Source: Massilia aurea
GTDB lineage: Bacteria > Pseudomonadota > Gammaproteobacteria > Burkholderiales > Burkholderiaceae_D
Reading direction: 5' to 3'
DNA: 64,000 nt
Assembly: GCF_014200505.1 (NCBI RefSeq)
Contig: NZ_JACHBX010000005.1
Location: 124,001-188,000 of the forward strand
The notes under the pieces are model-generated. The model had not been told where the DNA came from and did not search any database. It saw only the letters and a program-made list of their open reading frames with translations. The translations under genes and the position numbers were made by a program. This document shows, one piece after another, positions 54,376-62,206 of the stretch (its first letter is position 1; every line of letters begins with the position of its first letter).

Positions 54376-56688
54376 ATGCTGAAACTCGATACCCTGAATC
54401 CTGAACAATTTGCCGCCGTCACCTTGCCGGCGCAAAGCGCCCTGATCCTCGCCGGCGCCGGCTCGGGCAAGACGCGCGTTCTGACCACGCGCATTGCCTG
54501 GCTGATCCAGACCAATCAGGTCTCGCCCGCCGGCATCATGGCGGTGACGTTCACGAACAAGGCCGCGAAAGAAATGCTCACGCGCCTGTCGTCGATGCTG
54601 CCGATCAACACGCGGGGCATGTGGATCGGCACGTTCCACGGCCTGTGCAACCGGCTGCTGCGCACGCACTACCGCGACGCCGCGCTGCCGCAGACGTTCC
54701 AGATTCTCGATTCGCAAGACCAGCTCTCGCTGATCAAGCGCATGCTCAAGGCGCACAACGTCGACGATGAAAAGTACCCGGCCAAGGCGCTGATGTACTT
54801 CATCAACAACGCGAAAGACCAGGGCTTGCGCGCGTCGCAGGTCGAGGCCTACGACCCGATCGAGCGCCGCATGGTCGAGCTGTATGAACTGTACGACCAG
54901 CAATGCCAGCGCGAAGGCGTCGTCGATTTCGCCGAACTGCTGCTGCGCTCCTACGAACTGCTGTCACGCAACACGCCGCTGCGCCACCACTACCAGATGC
55001 GCTTCCGCCACATCCTGGTCGACGAGTTCCAGGATACCAACGACCTCCAATACAATCTGCTCAAGCTGCTGGCGGGGCAGGGCGAATCGGGCGGCGGCGC
55101 CATCTTTGCCGTCGGCGACGATGACCAGAGCATCTATGCCTTCCGCGGCGCCAACGTGGGCAATATGTCGGCGTTCGAACGCGACTACCAGGTCAAGAAC
55201 CTGATCAAGCTCGAGCAGAATTACCGCTCGCATGGCCACATCCTCGACAGCGCCAACTTCTTGATCGCCAACAACGCCAAGCGTCTGGGCAAGAACCTGC
55301 GCACGGATGCCGGCCAGGGCGAGCAGGTGCGCGTCTACGAAGCCTCATCGGACCTCGAAGAAGCGCAGTGGATCATCGAAGAATCCAAGAGCCTCATGAA
55401 CGAGGGCATGGGCCGCAACGAGATCGCGATCCTGTACCGCAGCAACGCGCAGAGCCGCGTGATCGAGCATGCGCTGTTCGCGGCCGGCATTCCGTACACC
55501 GTGTATGGCGGCCTGCGCTACTTCCAGCGCGCCGAGGTCAAGCACGCGATCGCCTATCTGCAGCTGATGGACAATCCGCACAACGATTCGGCCTTCATGC
55601 GCGTGGTGAACTTCCCCACGCGCGGCATCGGTGCGCGTTCGATCGAGCAGTTGCAGATGGCGGCCGACAGTTACGGCATTTCGCTGTATGCGGCCGTGCC
55701 GTACATGACGGGCAAGGCCGGCACCGTGCTGGGCAATTTCGTCAAGCTGATCGAAGGCGCGCGCTTCGAGACCCAGCAATTGCCGCTGCCCGAACTGGTG
55801 CGCGTGGTGCTCGAGCGCAGTACGCTGCTGACGCACTACGGCAACGAAAAAGAAGGCGCCGACCGCATCGAAAACCTGGAGCAAATGGTCAGCGCCGCGA
55901 CCCAGTTCGTACAAGAAGAGGGCTTCGGCACCCAGGCGCCGGCCCACCTTGGCCCGCCGGCGCAGGCGCAGGCCGGCGAATCGGTCGTGTTCCAGGATGG
56001 CATCGAAATCCTCGATGGCGGCGCGCCGCTGCCCACCGTGATGTCGCCGCTGTCGGCCTTCCTGTCGCACGCGTCGCTCGAAGCGGGCGATGCCCAGGCG
56101 CAGGCCGGGCAAGAGGCGCTGCAACTCATGACAGTGCACTCGGCCAAGGGCCTCGAATTTGACGCCGTGTTCATCACGGGCCTCGAAGAAGGCCTGTTCC
56201 CGCACGAGAGCAGCGCGCGCGAAGCCGACGGTGTCGACGAAGAACGGCGCCTGATGTACGTGGCGATCACGCGCGCGCGCCGCCGTCTGTACATGAGCTT
56301 TACGCAGCAGCGCATGCTGCACGGCCAGACCCGCTTCAACATGAAATCGCGCTTCTTCGACGAACTGCCCGATGAATCGATCAAGTGGCTGTCGCCACGC
56401 GTGCAGGGCAACTGGTTTGGCGGGCGCAAGTCGACGACGGCATGGGACGACGCCAAGTTCCGCGAAGGCGGCAGCGACAACAAGATCGCGCAGCAGATCA
56501 CGCAAAAGGCCGGCAACGGCACCGGTTGGCGCGTGGGCGAGAGCGTGGTCCACGCCAAATTTGGCGAAGGCGTGATCGTCAATATCGAGGGCGGCGCCGG
56601 CGCGGCGCGGGCCCAGATCAACTTTGGTTCGGCGGGGGTGAAGGTGCTGGATCTGTCGATCGCGAAGCTGGAGCGGGTGGGCCGCTAA
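54376..56688 (+). CDS. uvrD: UvrD/PcrA-type superfamily 1A DNA helicase
   Basis: The 770-residue protein has motif Ia-VI in order: LAGAGSGKTRVLTTRIAW (Walker A), FTNKAAKEM, GTFHGLCNRLL, VDEFQDTN (Walker B), VGDDDQSIYAFRGAN, EQNYRS, TVHSAKGLEFD and YVAITRARRRL. The C-terminal tail (WRVGESVVHAKFGEGVIVNIEGG) is the PcrA/UvrD Tudor-like domain that contacts RNA polymerase. It unwinds DNA 3' to 5' in mismatch and excision repair. The symbol follows the family; pcrA is the same kind of gene. Confidence 0.95.
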   Translation: MLKLDTLNPEQFAAVTLPAQSALILAGAGSGKTRVLTTRIAWLIQTNQVSPAGIMAVTFTNKAAKEMLTRLSSMLPINTRGMWIGTFHGLCNRLLRTHYRDAALPQTFQILDSQDQLSLIKRMLKAHNVDDEKYPAKALMYFINNAKDQGLRASQVEAYDPIERRMVELYELYDQQCQREGVVDFAELLLRSYELLSRNTPLRHHYQMRFRHILVDEFQDTNDLQYNLLKLLAGQGESGGGAIFAVGDDDQSIYAFRGANVGNMSAFERDYQVKNLIKLEQNYRSHGHILDSANFLIANNAKRLGKNLRTDAGQGEQVRVYEASSDLEEAQWIIEESKSLMNEGMGRNEIAILYRSNAQSRVIEHALFAAGIPYTVYGGLRYFQRAEVKHAIAYLQLMDNPHNDSAFMRVVNFPTRGIGARSIEQLQMAADSYGISLYAAVPYMTGKAGTVLGNFVKLIEGARFETQQLPLPELVRVVLERSTLLTHYGNEKEGADRIENLEQMVSAATQFVQEEGFGTQAPAHLGPPAQAQAGESVVFQDGIEILDGGAPLPTVMSPLSAFLSHASLEAGDAQAQAGQEALQLMTVHSAKGLEFDAVFITGLEEGLFPHESSAREADGVDEERRLMYVAITRARRRLYMSFTQQRMLHGQTRFNMKSRFFDELPDESIKWLSPRVQGNWFGGRKSTTAWDDAKFREGGSDNKIAQQITQKAGNGTGWRVGESVVHAKFGEGVIVNIEGGAGAARAQINFGSAGVKVLDLSIAKLERVGR

Positions 56689-56694
56689 GGGAAA

Positions 56695-56729
56695 AGCAAA
56701 CAATGGCGGCATGGCCGCCATTGTTTGCT
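56695..56729. terminator. Bidirectional hairpin between uvrD and the BPSS1780 gene
   Basis: AGCAAACAATGGCGGC and GCCGCCATTGTTTGCT form a perfect 16-bp stem with an ATG loop. On the minus strand it is followed by TTTTCCC. It can stop transcripts from both sides. Confidence 0.8.
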
Positions 56730-56730
56730 G

Positions 56731-56770
56731 ATTGCTGCTGATTGCTGCTGATTGTTGCTGATTACCGCTG
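56731..56770. repeat. Tandem 10-bp repeat
   Basis: Four units of ATTGCTGCTG (two exact, one with a single change, one diverged) run from the terminator into the last codons of the minus-strand gene. Confidence 0.8.
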
Positions 56771-57547
56771 CTTGTCGAGGCTGACCTTGCTGCCTGGCTC
56801 TGCTGGTGGCTTGCCGAAGATCTCGCGGTAACCCACATACAGCGCGCACTGCAGCAGCAGGATGAACAAAAAGATCACCCACATGATCACGACGCGGGCG
56901 ATGCTGCTACCGCCCAGGATGACGGCGATCACCATGCACACGGTAAAGAAGATGCCGAACCACGCCAGCAGCATCACGATGAAGATGCCGGCGCTGCGCT
57001 TGACGGCAAAAAAGCTGTAGAACACGGCCTTGAACGGCGGCATTTTCTGCCAGTAGGTCAGCGGCGCGGCAAAGCACAGCGAAATCAGCGCCACCGCGTC
57101 GAGCGCGAAAATCAGGAACATCGCCAGCACGTCCTGGCCTGCCAGCACGGCCGGGGTGCCACTGGTGCTCTGGGCCTGTACCTGTTCCCAGAAGTCAGGC
57201 TGCACGGCAAAGCGCGTGATCAGTGTCAGGATCAGCGACACGCCCAGGTAGACGATGCCGACCTTGCACAGCTCACGCAGCACCGGCTTGCGAAAACCCG
57301 TCAGCGCCACGGCCGGCGTGACGCGCTGGCCGTTTTCGATCATCGAGCACGCCATCATGAACGCCATCGAGAACGAGGGAATCAGCACCACCGCCACCAT
57401 CGCGCCCAGCAGCGGCACGGCGCTGATCAGGATGCTGACCAGAATATTGGCGAACAGCAGCGTGGTCAGCGCGGCCGGTTGTTGACGAAACAGCAGGGCG
57501 CCATTTTTGAGCCAGGTCCAGCCGGTAGATGCAGGTAGTTTGTTCAT
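56762..57547 (-). CDS. BPSS1780-family membrane protein
   Basis: The 261-residue protein has six or so hydrophobic segments after the start GWTWLKNGALLFRQQPA, which is the family hallmark. It is common in Burkholderiales beside thrB but has no known function. It overlaps thrB by 4 bp, so the two are co-translated. Confidence 0.85.
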   Translation of the reverse strand: MNKLPASTGWTWLKNGALLFRQQPAALTTLLFANILVSILISAVPLLGAMVAVVLIPSFSMAFMMACSMIENGQRVTPAVALTGFRKPVLRELCKVGIVYLGVSLILTLITRFAVQPDFWEQVQAQSTSGTPAVLAGQDVLAMFLIFALDAVALISLCFAAPLTYWQKMPPFKAVFYSFFAVKRSAGIFIVMLLAWFGIFFTVCMVIAVILGGSSIARVVIMWVIFLFILLLQCALYVGYREIFGKPPAEPGSKVSLDKQR

Positions 57548-58539
57548 GTAATGACAGTGGTGGGCAAGCCCGGCGCGGGGTGCGCAATGCGCTCGCGCAG
57601 AATACGTTCGAAATGGGTGGGGTCGTGCGGCGTCAACAGTTCGGCCGCGCGGGGAAGGTGCAGATCATACAGGCGTGACAGCCAGAAGCGTAGTGCGCCC
57701 GCGCGCAATAGTGGTTGCCAGGCGTCGCGCTCGTCGTCGGTGAACGGGCGCACCGCGTGGTAAGCGTCGAGCAGGGCGCGCACGCGTGCTTCGTCCAGCT
57801 CGCCCGTGGCGAGGTCGACGCACCAGTCGTTGACGGTAACGGCCACGTCGTACAGCCAGGTGTCGATGCCGGCAAAGTAAAAGTCGAAGCAACCGCTCAG
57901 GCGCTCGCCCTCGAACATCACGTTATTGCGAAACAGGTCGGCGTGCACCGGGCCGCGGGTCAGGTTGGCATAGGTAGCGCTTGCGGCGAATGTGGCCTGG
58001 AACGCGACTTCGTCCCGCAGCAGCGTGGCTTCGGCTTCGCTCAGGAGCGGCGCCACCTCGGGTGCGGTCGCTGTCCACCAGTCGATACCGCGCAGGTTCG
58101 GCTGCTGCAATGCAAAGTCCTGCGCCGCCAGATGCATCCGCGCCAGCATGCGGCCCACTTCGGCGCAATGCACGGGCTGGGGAGCGAGTTGCGAGCTGCC
58201 ATTCAGGCGGCTGACGATGATCGCCGGCTTGCCGTGCAGGCTCACGATCAGCTCGCCATCGTTGTTGGGCACCGGCGCCGGCACGGGAATGCCGCGCCCG
58301 GCCAGGTGGCGCATCAGGTTGACATAGAAGGGGAGCTGATCGAAGCGCAGGTTCTCGAAAATCGTCAGCACGTAGTGACCGGACTGCGGACCGGACTGCG
58401 TACCGTGCTGAGTATTCAGGAAGAAATTGCTGTTGTCGATGCCGGAGGAAATGCCTTCGAGCCCGACGGCCTGGCCGAGGGGGAACTGCTTGATCCACTG
58501 GTGAAGGTCATCCAGTGAGACCGCGGTAAAAACTGCCAT
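57544..58539 (-). CDS. thrB: Homoserine kinase (APH-fold type)
   Basis: The 331-residue kinase has the aminoglycoside-phosphotransferase fold used by betaproteobacterial ThrB: GISSGIDNSNFFL, catalytic GPVHADLFRNNVMF and metal Asp in GCFDFYFAG. It makes O-phosphohomoserine for threonine synthesis. A short extra loop (TQHGTQSGPQSG) lies after the first motif. Confidence 0.93.
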   Translation of the reverse strand: MAVFTAVSLDDLHQWIKQFPLGQAVGLEGISSGIDNSNFFLNTQHGTQSGPQSGHYVLTIFENLRFDQLPFYVNLMRHLAGRGIPVPAPVPNNDGELIVSLHGKPAIIVSRLNGSSQLAPQPVHCAEVGRMLARMHLAAQDFALQQPNLRGIDWWTATAPEVAPLLSEAEATLLRDEVAFQATFAASATYANLTRGPVHADLFRNNVMFEGERLSGCFDFYFAGIDTWLYDVAVTVNDWCVDLATGELDEARVRALLDAYHAVRPFTDDERDAWQPLLRAGALRFWLSRLYDLHLPRAAELLTPHDPTHFERILRERIAHPAPGLPTTVIT

Positions 58540-58602
58540 GAGCTAGCAAGAAAGAGAAGTGGACGATGGCCGGAGACTGCCGCGCGAACGCGGCAGGCGG
58601 GA

Positions 58603-59145
58603 TCATTGTTTGGTGGTCGGCTCGAGCGCAGGTGGCGGCGGCACATCGGCGCGCGCCGGGATCGTCCCGGCTGCACCGGCACGGGCTGGCGCCGCGGCAG
58701 CTGGCTGCTCGTCGGTGTTCTGCTTCTTGGGATTGCCAAAATCAAATTCCATCACTTGCCATTGTGGGGCGCGGATGCTGCTGCCCGAGATATCGCCTGG
58801 TTGGGCATTTCCCGGTGCAACGTTGGGCTTCATGGTGTAGCGGCTTGGGCCGGCTTGCACTTCGACTTCGTTGATCTTGCCATCATTGCCGCGTTTCTCG
58901 GTAATGACTGTGCCTTTGCGCGGCGGAATCGTCGTGGCCGGCACGTCGCTGCCCGGCTCGATGCGTTCGAGCTGCGGCGGCGCGTCGCTAGGCCGCTGCT
59001 GCTGCGCTGGCTGGGCTGGCGTCGTGGCGCGTGGCGCCGGCTGGGTCTGCGTTTGCGGTGGAGTCGTCGGCTGCGCCGAGGCCAGGCCCGCGTGGGCGAA
59101 CAGGCACAGCGTCAGGAAGGCAAAGCGGGGTGTCGAGCGCAGCAT
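58603..59145 (-). CDS. DUF2782-like exported protein
   Basis: ATG 59145 follows AGGTGACC. The 180-residue protein has a signal peptide (FAFLTLCLFAHAGLASAQ), a Pro/Gln/Thr-rich linker, a small conserved core (KGTVITEKRGNDGKINEVEV and AGPSRYTMKPN) and a Pro/Ala-rich tail. The core and its place between thrB and polA fit DUF2782. The function is unknown. The tail is longer than usual for the family. Confidence 0.7.
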   Translation of the reverse strand: MLRSTPRFAFLTLCLFAHAGLASAQPTTPPQTQTQPAPRATTPAQPAQQQRPSDAPPQLERIEPGSDVPATTIPPRKGTVITEKRGNDGKINEVEVQAGPSRYTMKPNVAPGNAQPGDISGSSIRAPQWQVMEFDFGNPKKQNTDEQPAAAAPARAGAAGTIPARADVPPPPALEPTTKQ

Positions 59146-59338
59146 GATGGTCACCTAATGTCGTTTAGTCCATTGTAGCAAACAGTACCGCCTCCCTGTG
59201 AAACGTGTGCCACATCCCATCATTGCTGCGAGGCATTGAGACGCTGGAGCGGGCGCTGCTCATCATGCGGATTCTGCGATAATGGTGACGACCCTGGCGC
59301 CACCCTGACGCCGCATGCTTACCTGATTTTCGCCCCCT

Positions 59339-62113
59339 ATGGACAATACCCTTCTGCTCGTCGACGGTTCCAGCTATCTCTACCGCGCCTTCCATGCATT
59401 GCCCGACCTGAGGAGCCCGGATGGCTTCCCGACCGGCGCCATGCACGGCATGGTCAATATGCTGCGCCGCCTGCGCGCCGACTTCCCGGCCGCCTACATC
59501 GCCTGCGTGTTCGATGCCAAGGGCAAGACCTTCCGCGACGACCTGTATCCCGAATACAAGGCCACGCGGGCGTCGATGCCGGAAGACCTGGGCAAGCAGA
59601 TCGAGCCGATCCACGAAGTGGTGCGGCTCATGGGCTGGCCGATCCTGATGGTCGAGGGTGTCGAGGCCGACGACGTGATCGGCACGCTGGCCGTGCAGGC
59701 CACCGCGCGCGGCATGAACACGGTCGTCTCCACCGGCGACAAGGATCTGGCCCAGCTCGTCAACGACAAGGTCATGCTGATCAACACGATGAGCAACGAG
59801 CGCCTGGACGACGCCGGCGTGCTGGCCAAGTTCGGCGTGCCGCCGAACCGCATCATCGATTACCTGACCCTCGTCGGCGACACCGTCGACAACGTGCCGG
59901 GCGTGCCCAAGTGCGGTCCCAAGACGGCTGTCAAATGGCTCACGCTGCACGGCTCGCTCGACGGCGTGATGGAAAACGCCGGCAGTATCGGTGGCGCCGT
60001 GGGCGAAAACCTGCGCGCGGCGCTCGACTGGCTGCCGAAAGGCCGCGAACTCATCACCGTGAAAACCGACTGCGACCTGGTCAAGCACGTGGTGTCGTTC
60101 GAGGAAACGCTCATTGGCCGACCGGAAGACGCCGACGCGCTGCGCGAATTCTTCAGCCGCTACGGCTTCAAGACGATGCTGCGCGACCTGGGCGGCGCCA
60201 AAGCCGGCGACGGCAGCGTGCGCCCGGCCGCCGGCAGCGCGCCGGGCGGTGGTCCGCTCAATTCGCCGGAAGGCGCGCAGGCCACGCTCGATGGCATGCC
60301 GGTCATCAAGGGCGAGTACGAAACGATTCTGACTGACGCGCAGCTCGACGCGTGGCTGGCGCTGATCGATGCTGCTGCACTCACGTCGGTCGATACCGAA
60401 ACGACGTCGCTCGATCCGATGACGGCGCAGATGGTGGGCATTTCGCTGTCGGTCGAACCGGGCAAGGGCGCCTACATCCCGCTGGCGCACCGCTACGCCG
60501 GTGCACCGGACCAGCTCGAGCGTGAACACGTGCTGGAAAAGATGCGCGCCTGGCTGGAAAATCCGGCCAAGCCCAAGCTCGGCCAGAACCTCAAGTACGA
60601 CATGCACATCTTCGCCAACCATGGCATCACCCTGAAGGGCATCGTGCACGACACGCTGCTGCAGTCGTATGTATTCGAGTCGCACAAGCCGCACGACATG
60701 GACACGATGGCCATGCGCCACCTGGGCTACACGACGATTCCGTTCGTCGATGTTTGCGGCAAGGGCGTCAACCAGATCTGCTTCGATCAGGTCGAACTGG
60801 GCCGCGCCACCGAGTACGCGGCCGAGGATTCCGACATCACGCTGCGCCTGCACGGGTCGATGCTGCCGCACGTCGAAGCCGACAAGGGCCTCACCTACAT
60901 CTACCGCGACATCGAGATGCCGACGATGGAAGTGCTGCACAAGATCGAGCGCAACGGCGTGCTGATCGACAGCGAGCTGCTGGGTGTGCAATCGAACGAG
61001 CTGGGCAAGCGCATGCTCGAACTCGAGCAGCAGGCCTACGAGCTGGCCGGCGGCCCATTCAACCTGGGTTCGCCGAAGCAGATCGGCGAGATCTTCTTCG
61101 TCAAACTCGGCCTGCCGGTGATCAAGAAGACCGCTACCGGCGCGGCGTCGACCGACGAAGAAGTGCTGCAAAAGCTCGCCGAGGATTACCCGCTGCCAAA
61201 GATTCTGCTCGAGCACCGTGGCATGTCCAAGCTCAAGTCGACCTATACCGACAAGCTGCCGAAGATGGTCAATGCCAGCACGGGCCGCGTGCACACCAAT
61301 TACTCGCAGGCGGTGGCGATCACGGGGCGCCTGTCGTCCAATGAGCCGAACCTGCAGAATATCCCGGTGCGCAACGCTGAAGGGCGCCGTATCCGCGAAG
61401 CCTTCATCGCGCCGCCGGGCAGCGTGATCGTCTCGGCCGACTATTCGCAGATCGAGCTGCGCATCATGGCGCATATCTCGGGCGACACCGCGATGCTCAA
61501 GGCCTTTGCCGATGGCGAAGACATCCACCGCGCGACGGCCGCCGAGATCTTCGGCATCCCGCCAGCGGACGTGCAGAGCGAACAGCGCCGTTACGCCAAG
61601 GTCATCAACTTTGGCCTGATCTACGGCATGAGCGCGTTCGGCCTGGCGGCCAACCTGAACATCGAACGGGGCGCAGCGGCCAATTATATTGAACGCTATT
61701 TCGCGCGCTTCTCGGGCGTGAAGCAGTACATGGACGAGACGCGCCTGCAGGCCAAGGCGCGCGGCTATGTCGAAACGGTGTTCGGCCGCCGGCTGTGGCT
61801 GCCCGAGATCAATTCGCCGAACGGCCCGCGCCGCGCCGGCGCCGAACGGGCCGCAATCAATGCGCCAATGCAGGGCACGGCCGCCGACCTGATCAAGCTG
61901 GCGATGATCGCCGTGCAGGGTTGGCTCGAAACCGAACAGCTGGGCACGCGCATGATCATGCAGGTGCACGATGAACTGGTGCTCGAAGTGCCGCAGGCGG
62001 AGCTTGAACTGGTGCGCGTGAAGCTGCCCGAACTGATGGCTGGCGTGGCAACGCTGAAGGTGCCGCTGGTGGCCGAAACGGGCGTCGGCGCAAACTGGGA
62101 AAAGGCGCACTAA
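59339..62113 (+). CDS. polA: DNA polymerase I
   Basis: The 924-residue protein has the 5'-3' exonuclease (LLVDGSSYLYRAFHAL, VEGVEADDVIGTLA, GDTVDNVPGVPKCGPKTA), the 3'-5' proofreading domain (SVDTETTSLDPM, HDTLLQSYVFES, AAEDSDITLRL, with intact acidic residues) and the polymerase domain (SADYSQIELRIMAHIS, RRYAKVINFGLIYGMSAFGL, MQVHDELVLEV). It is complete. It removes primers and fills gaps in replication and repair. Confidence 0.97.
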   Translation: MDNTLLLVDGSSYLYRAFHALPDLRSPDGFPTGAMHGMVNMLRRLRADFPAAYIACVFDAKGKTFRDDLYPEYKATRASMPEDLGKQIEPIHEVVRLMGWPILMVEGVEADDVIGTLAVQATARGMNTVVSTGDKDLAQLVNDKVMLINTMSNERLDDAGVLAKFGVPPNRIIDYLTLVGDTVDNVPGVPKCGPKTAVKWLTLHGSLDGVMENAGSIGGAVGENLRAALDWLPKGRELITVKTDCDLVKHVVSFEETLIGRPEDADALREFFSRYGFKTMLRDLGGAKAGDGSVRPAAGSAPGGGPLNSPEGAQATLDGMPVIKGEYETILTDAQLDAWLALIDAAALTSVDTETTSLDPMTAQMVGISLSVEPGKGAYIPLAHRYAGAPDQLEREHVLEKMRAWLENPAKPKLGQNLKYDMHIFANHGITLKGIVHDTLLQSYVFESHKPHDMDTMAMRHLGYTTIPFVDVCGKGVNQICFDQVELGRATEYAAEDSDITLRLHGSMLPHVEADKGLTYIYRDIEMPTMEVLHKIERNGVLIDSELLGVQSNELGKRMLELEQQAYELAGGPFNLGSPKQIGEIFFVKLGLPVIKKTATGAASTDEEVLQKLAEDYPLPKILLEHRGMSKLKSTYTDKLPKMVNASTGRVHTNYSQAVAITGRLSSNEPNLQNIPVRNAEGRRIREAFIAPPGSVIVSADYSQIELRIMAHISGDTAMLKAFADGEDIHRATAAEIFGIPPADVQSEQRRYAKVINFGLIYGMSAFGLAANLNIERGAAANYIERYFARFSGVKQYMDETRLQAKARGYVETVFGRRLWLPEINSPNGPRRAGAERAAINAPMQGTAADLIKLAMIAVQGWLETEQLGTRMIMQVHDELVLEVPQAELELVRVKLPELMAGVATLKVPLVAETGVGANWEKAH

Positions 62114-62115
62114 CC

Positions 62116-62146
62116 GTAGGGTGGACGGCTACGCTGTCCACGCGTT
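62116..62146. repeat. Short relative of the 98-bp palindromic repeat
   Basis: GTAGGGTGGAC, GGCTACGCT, GTCCACGCGTT: same GTAGGGTGG start and CCACGCGT block as the element at 52336, folding as a GTGGAC/GTCCAC hairpin just after polA, where it may also act as a terminator. Confidence 0.6.
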
Positions 62147-62206
62147 GACCCAAAAATCCGTTACAGAACGCGTATTTTTCTCGCAATTTATATGTGAGAA
62201 TAAGTG

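Noticed and set aside
59165..62110. A 981-codon minus-strand open frame opposite polA
   Set aside because: Same effect of biased codons; polA on the plus strand has all catalytic motifs.
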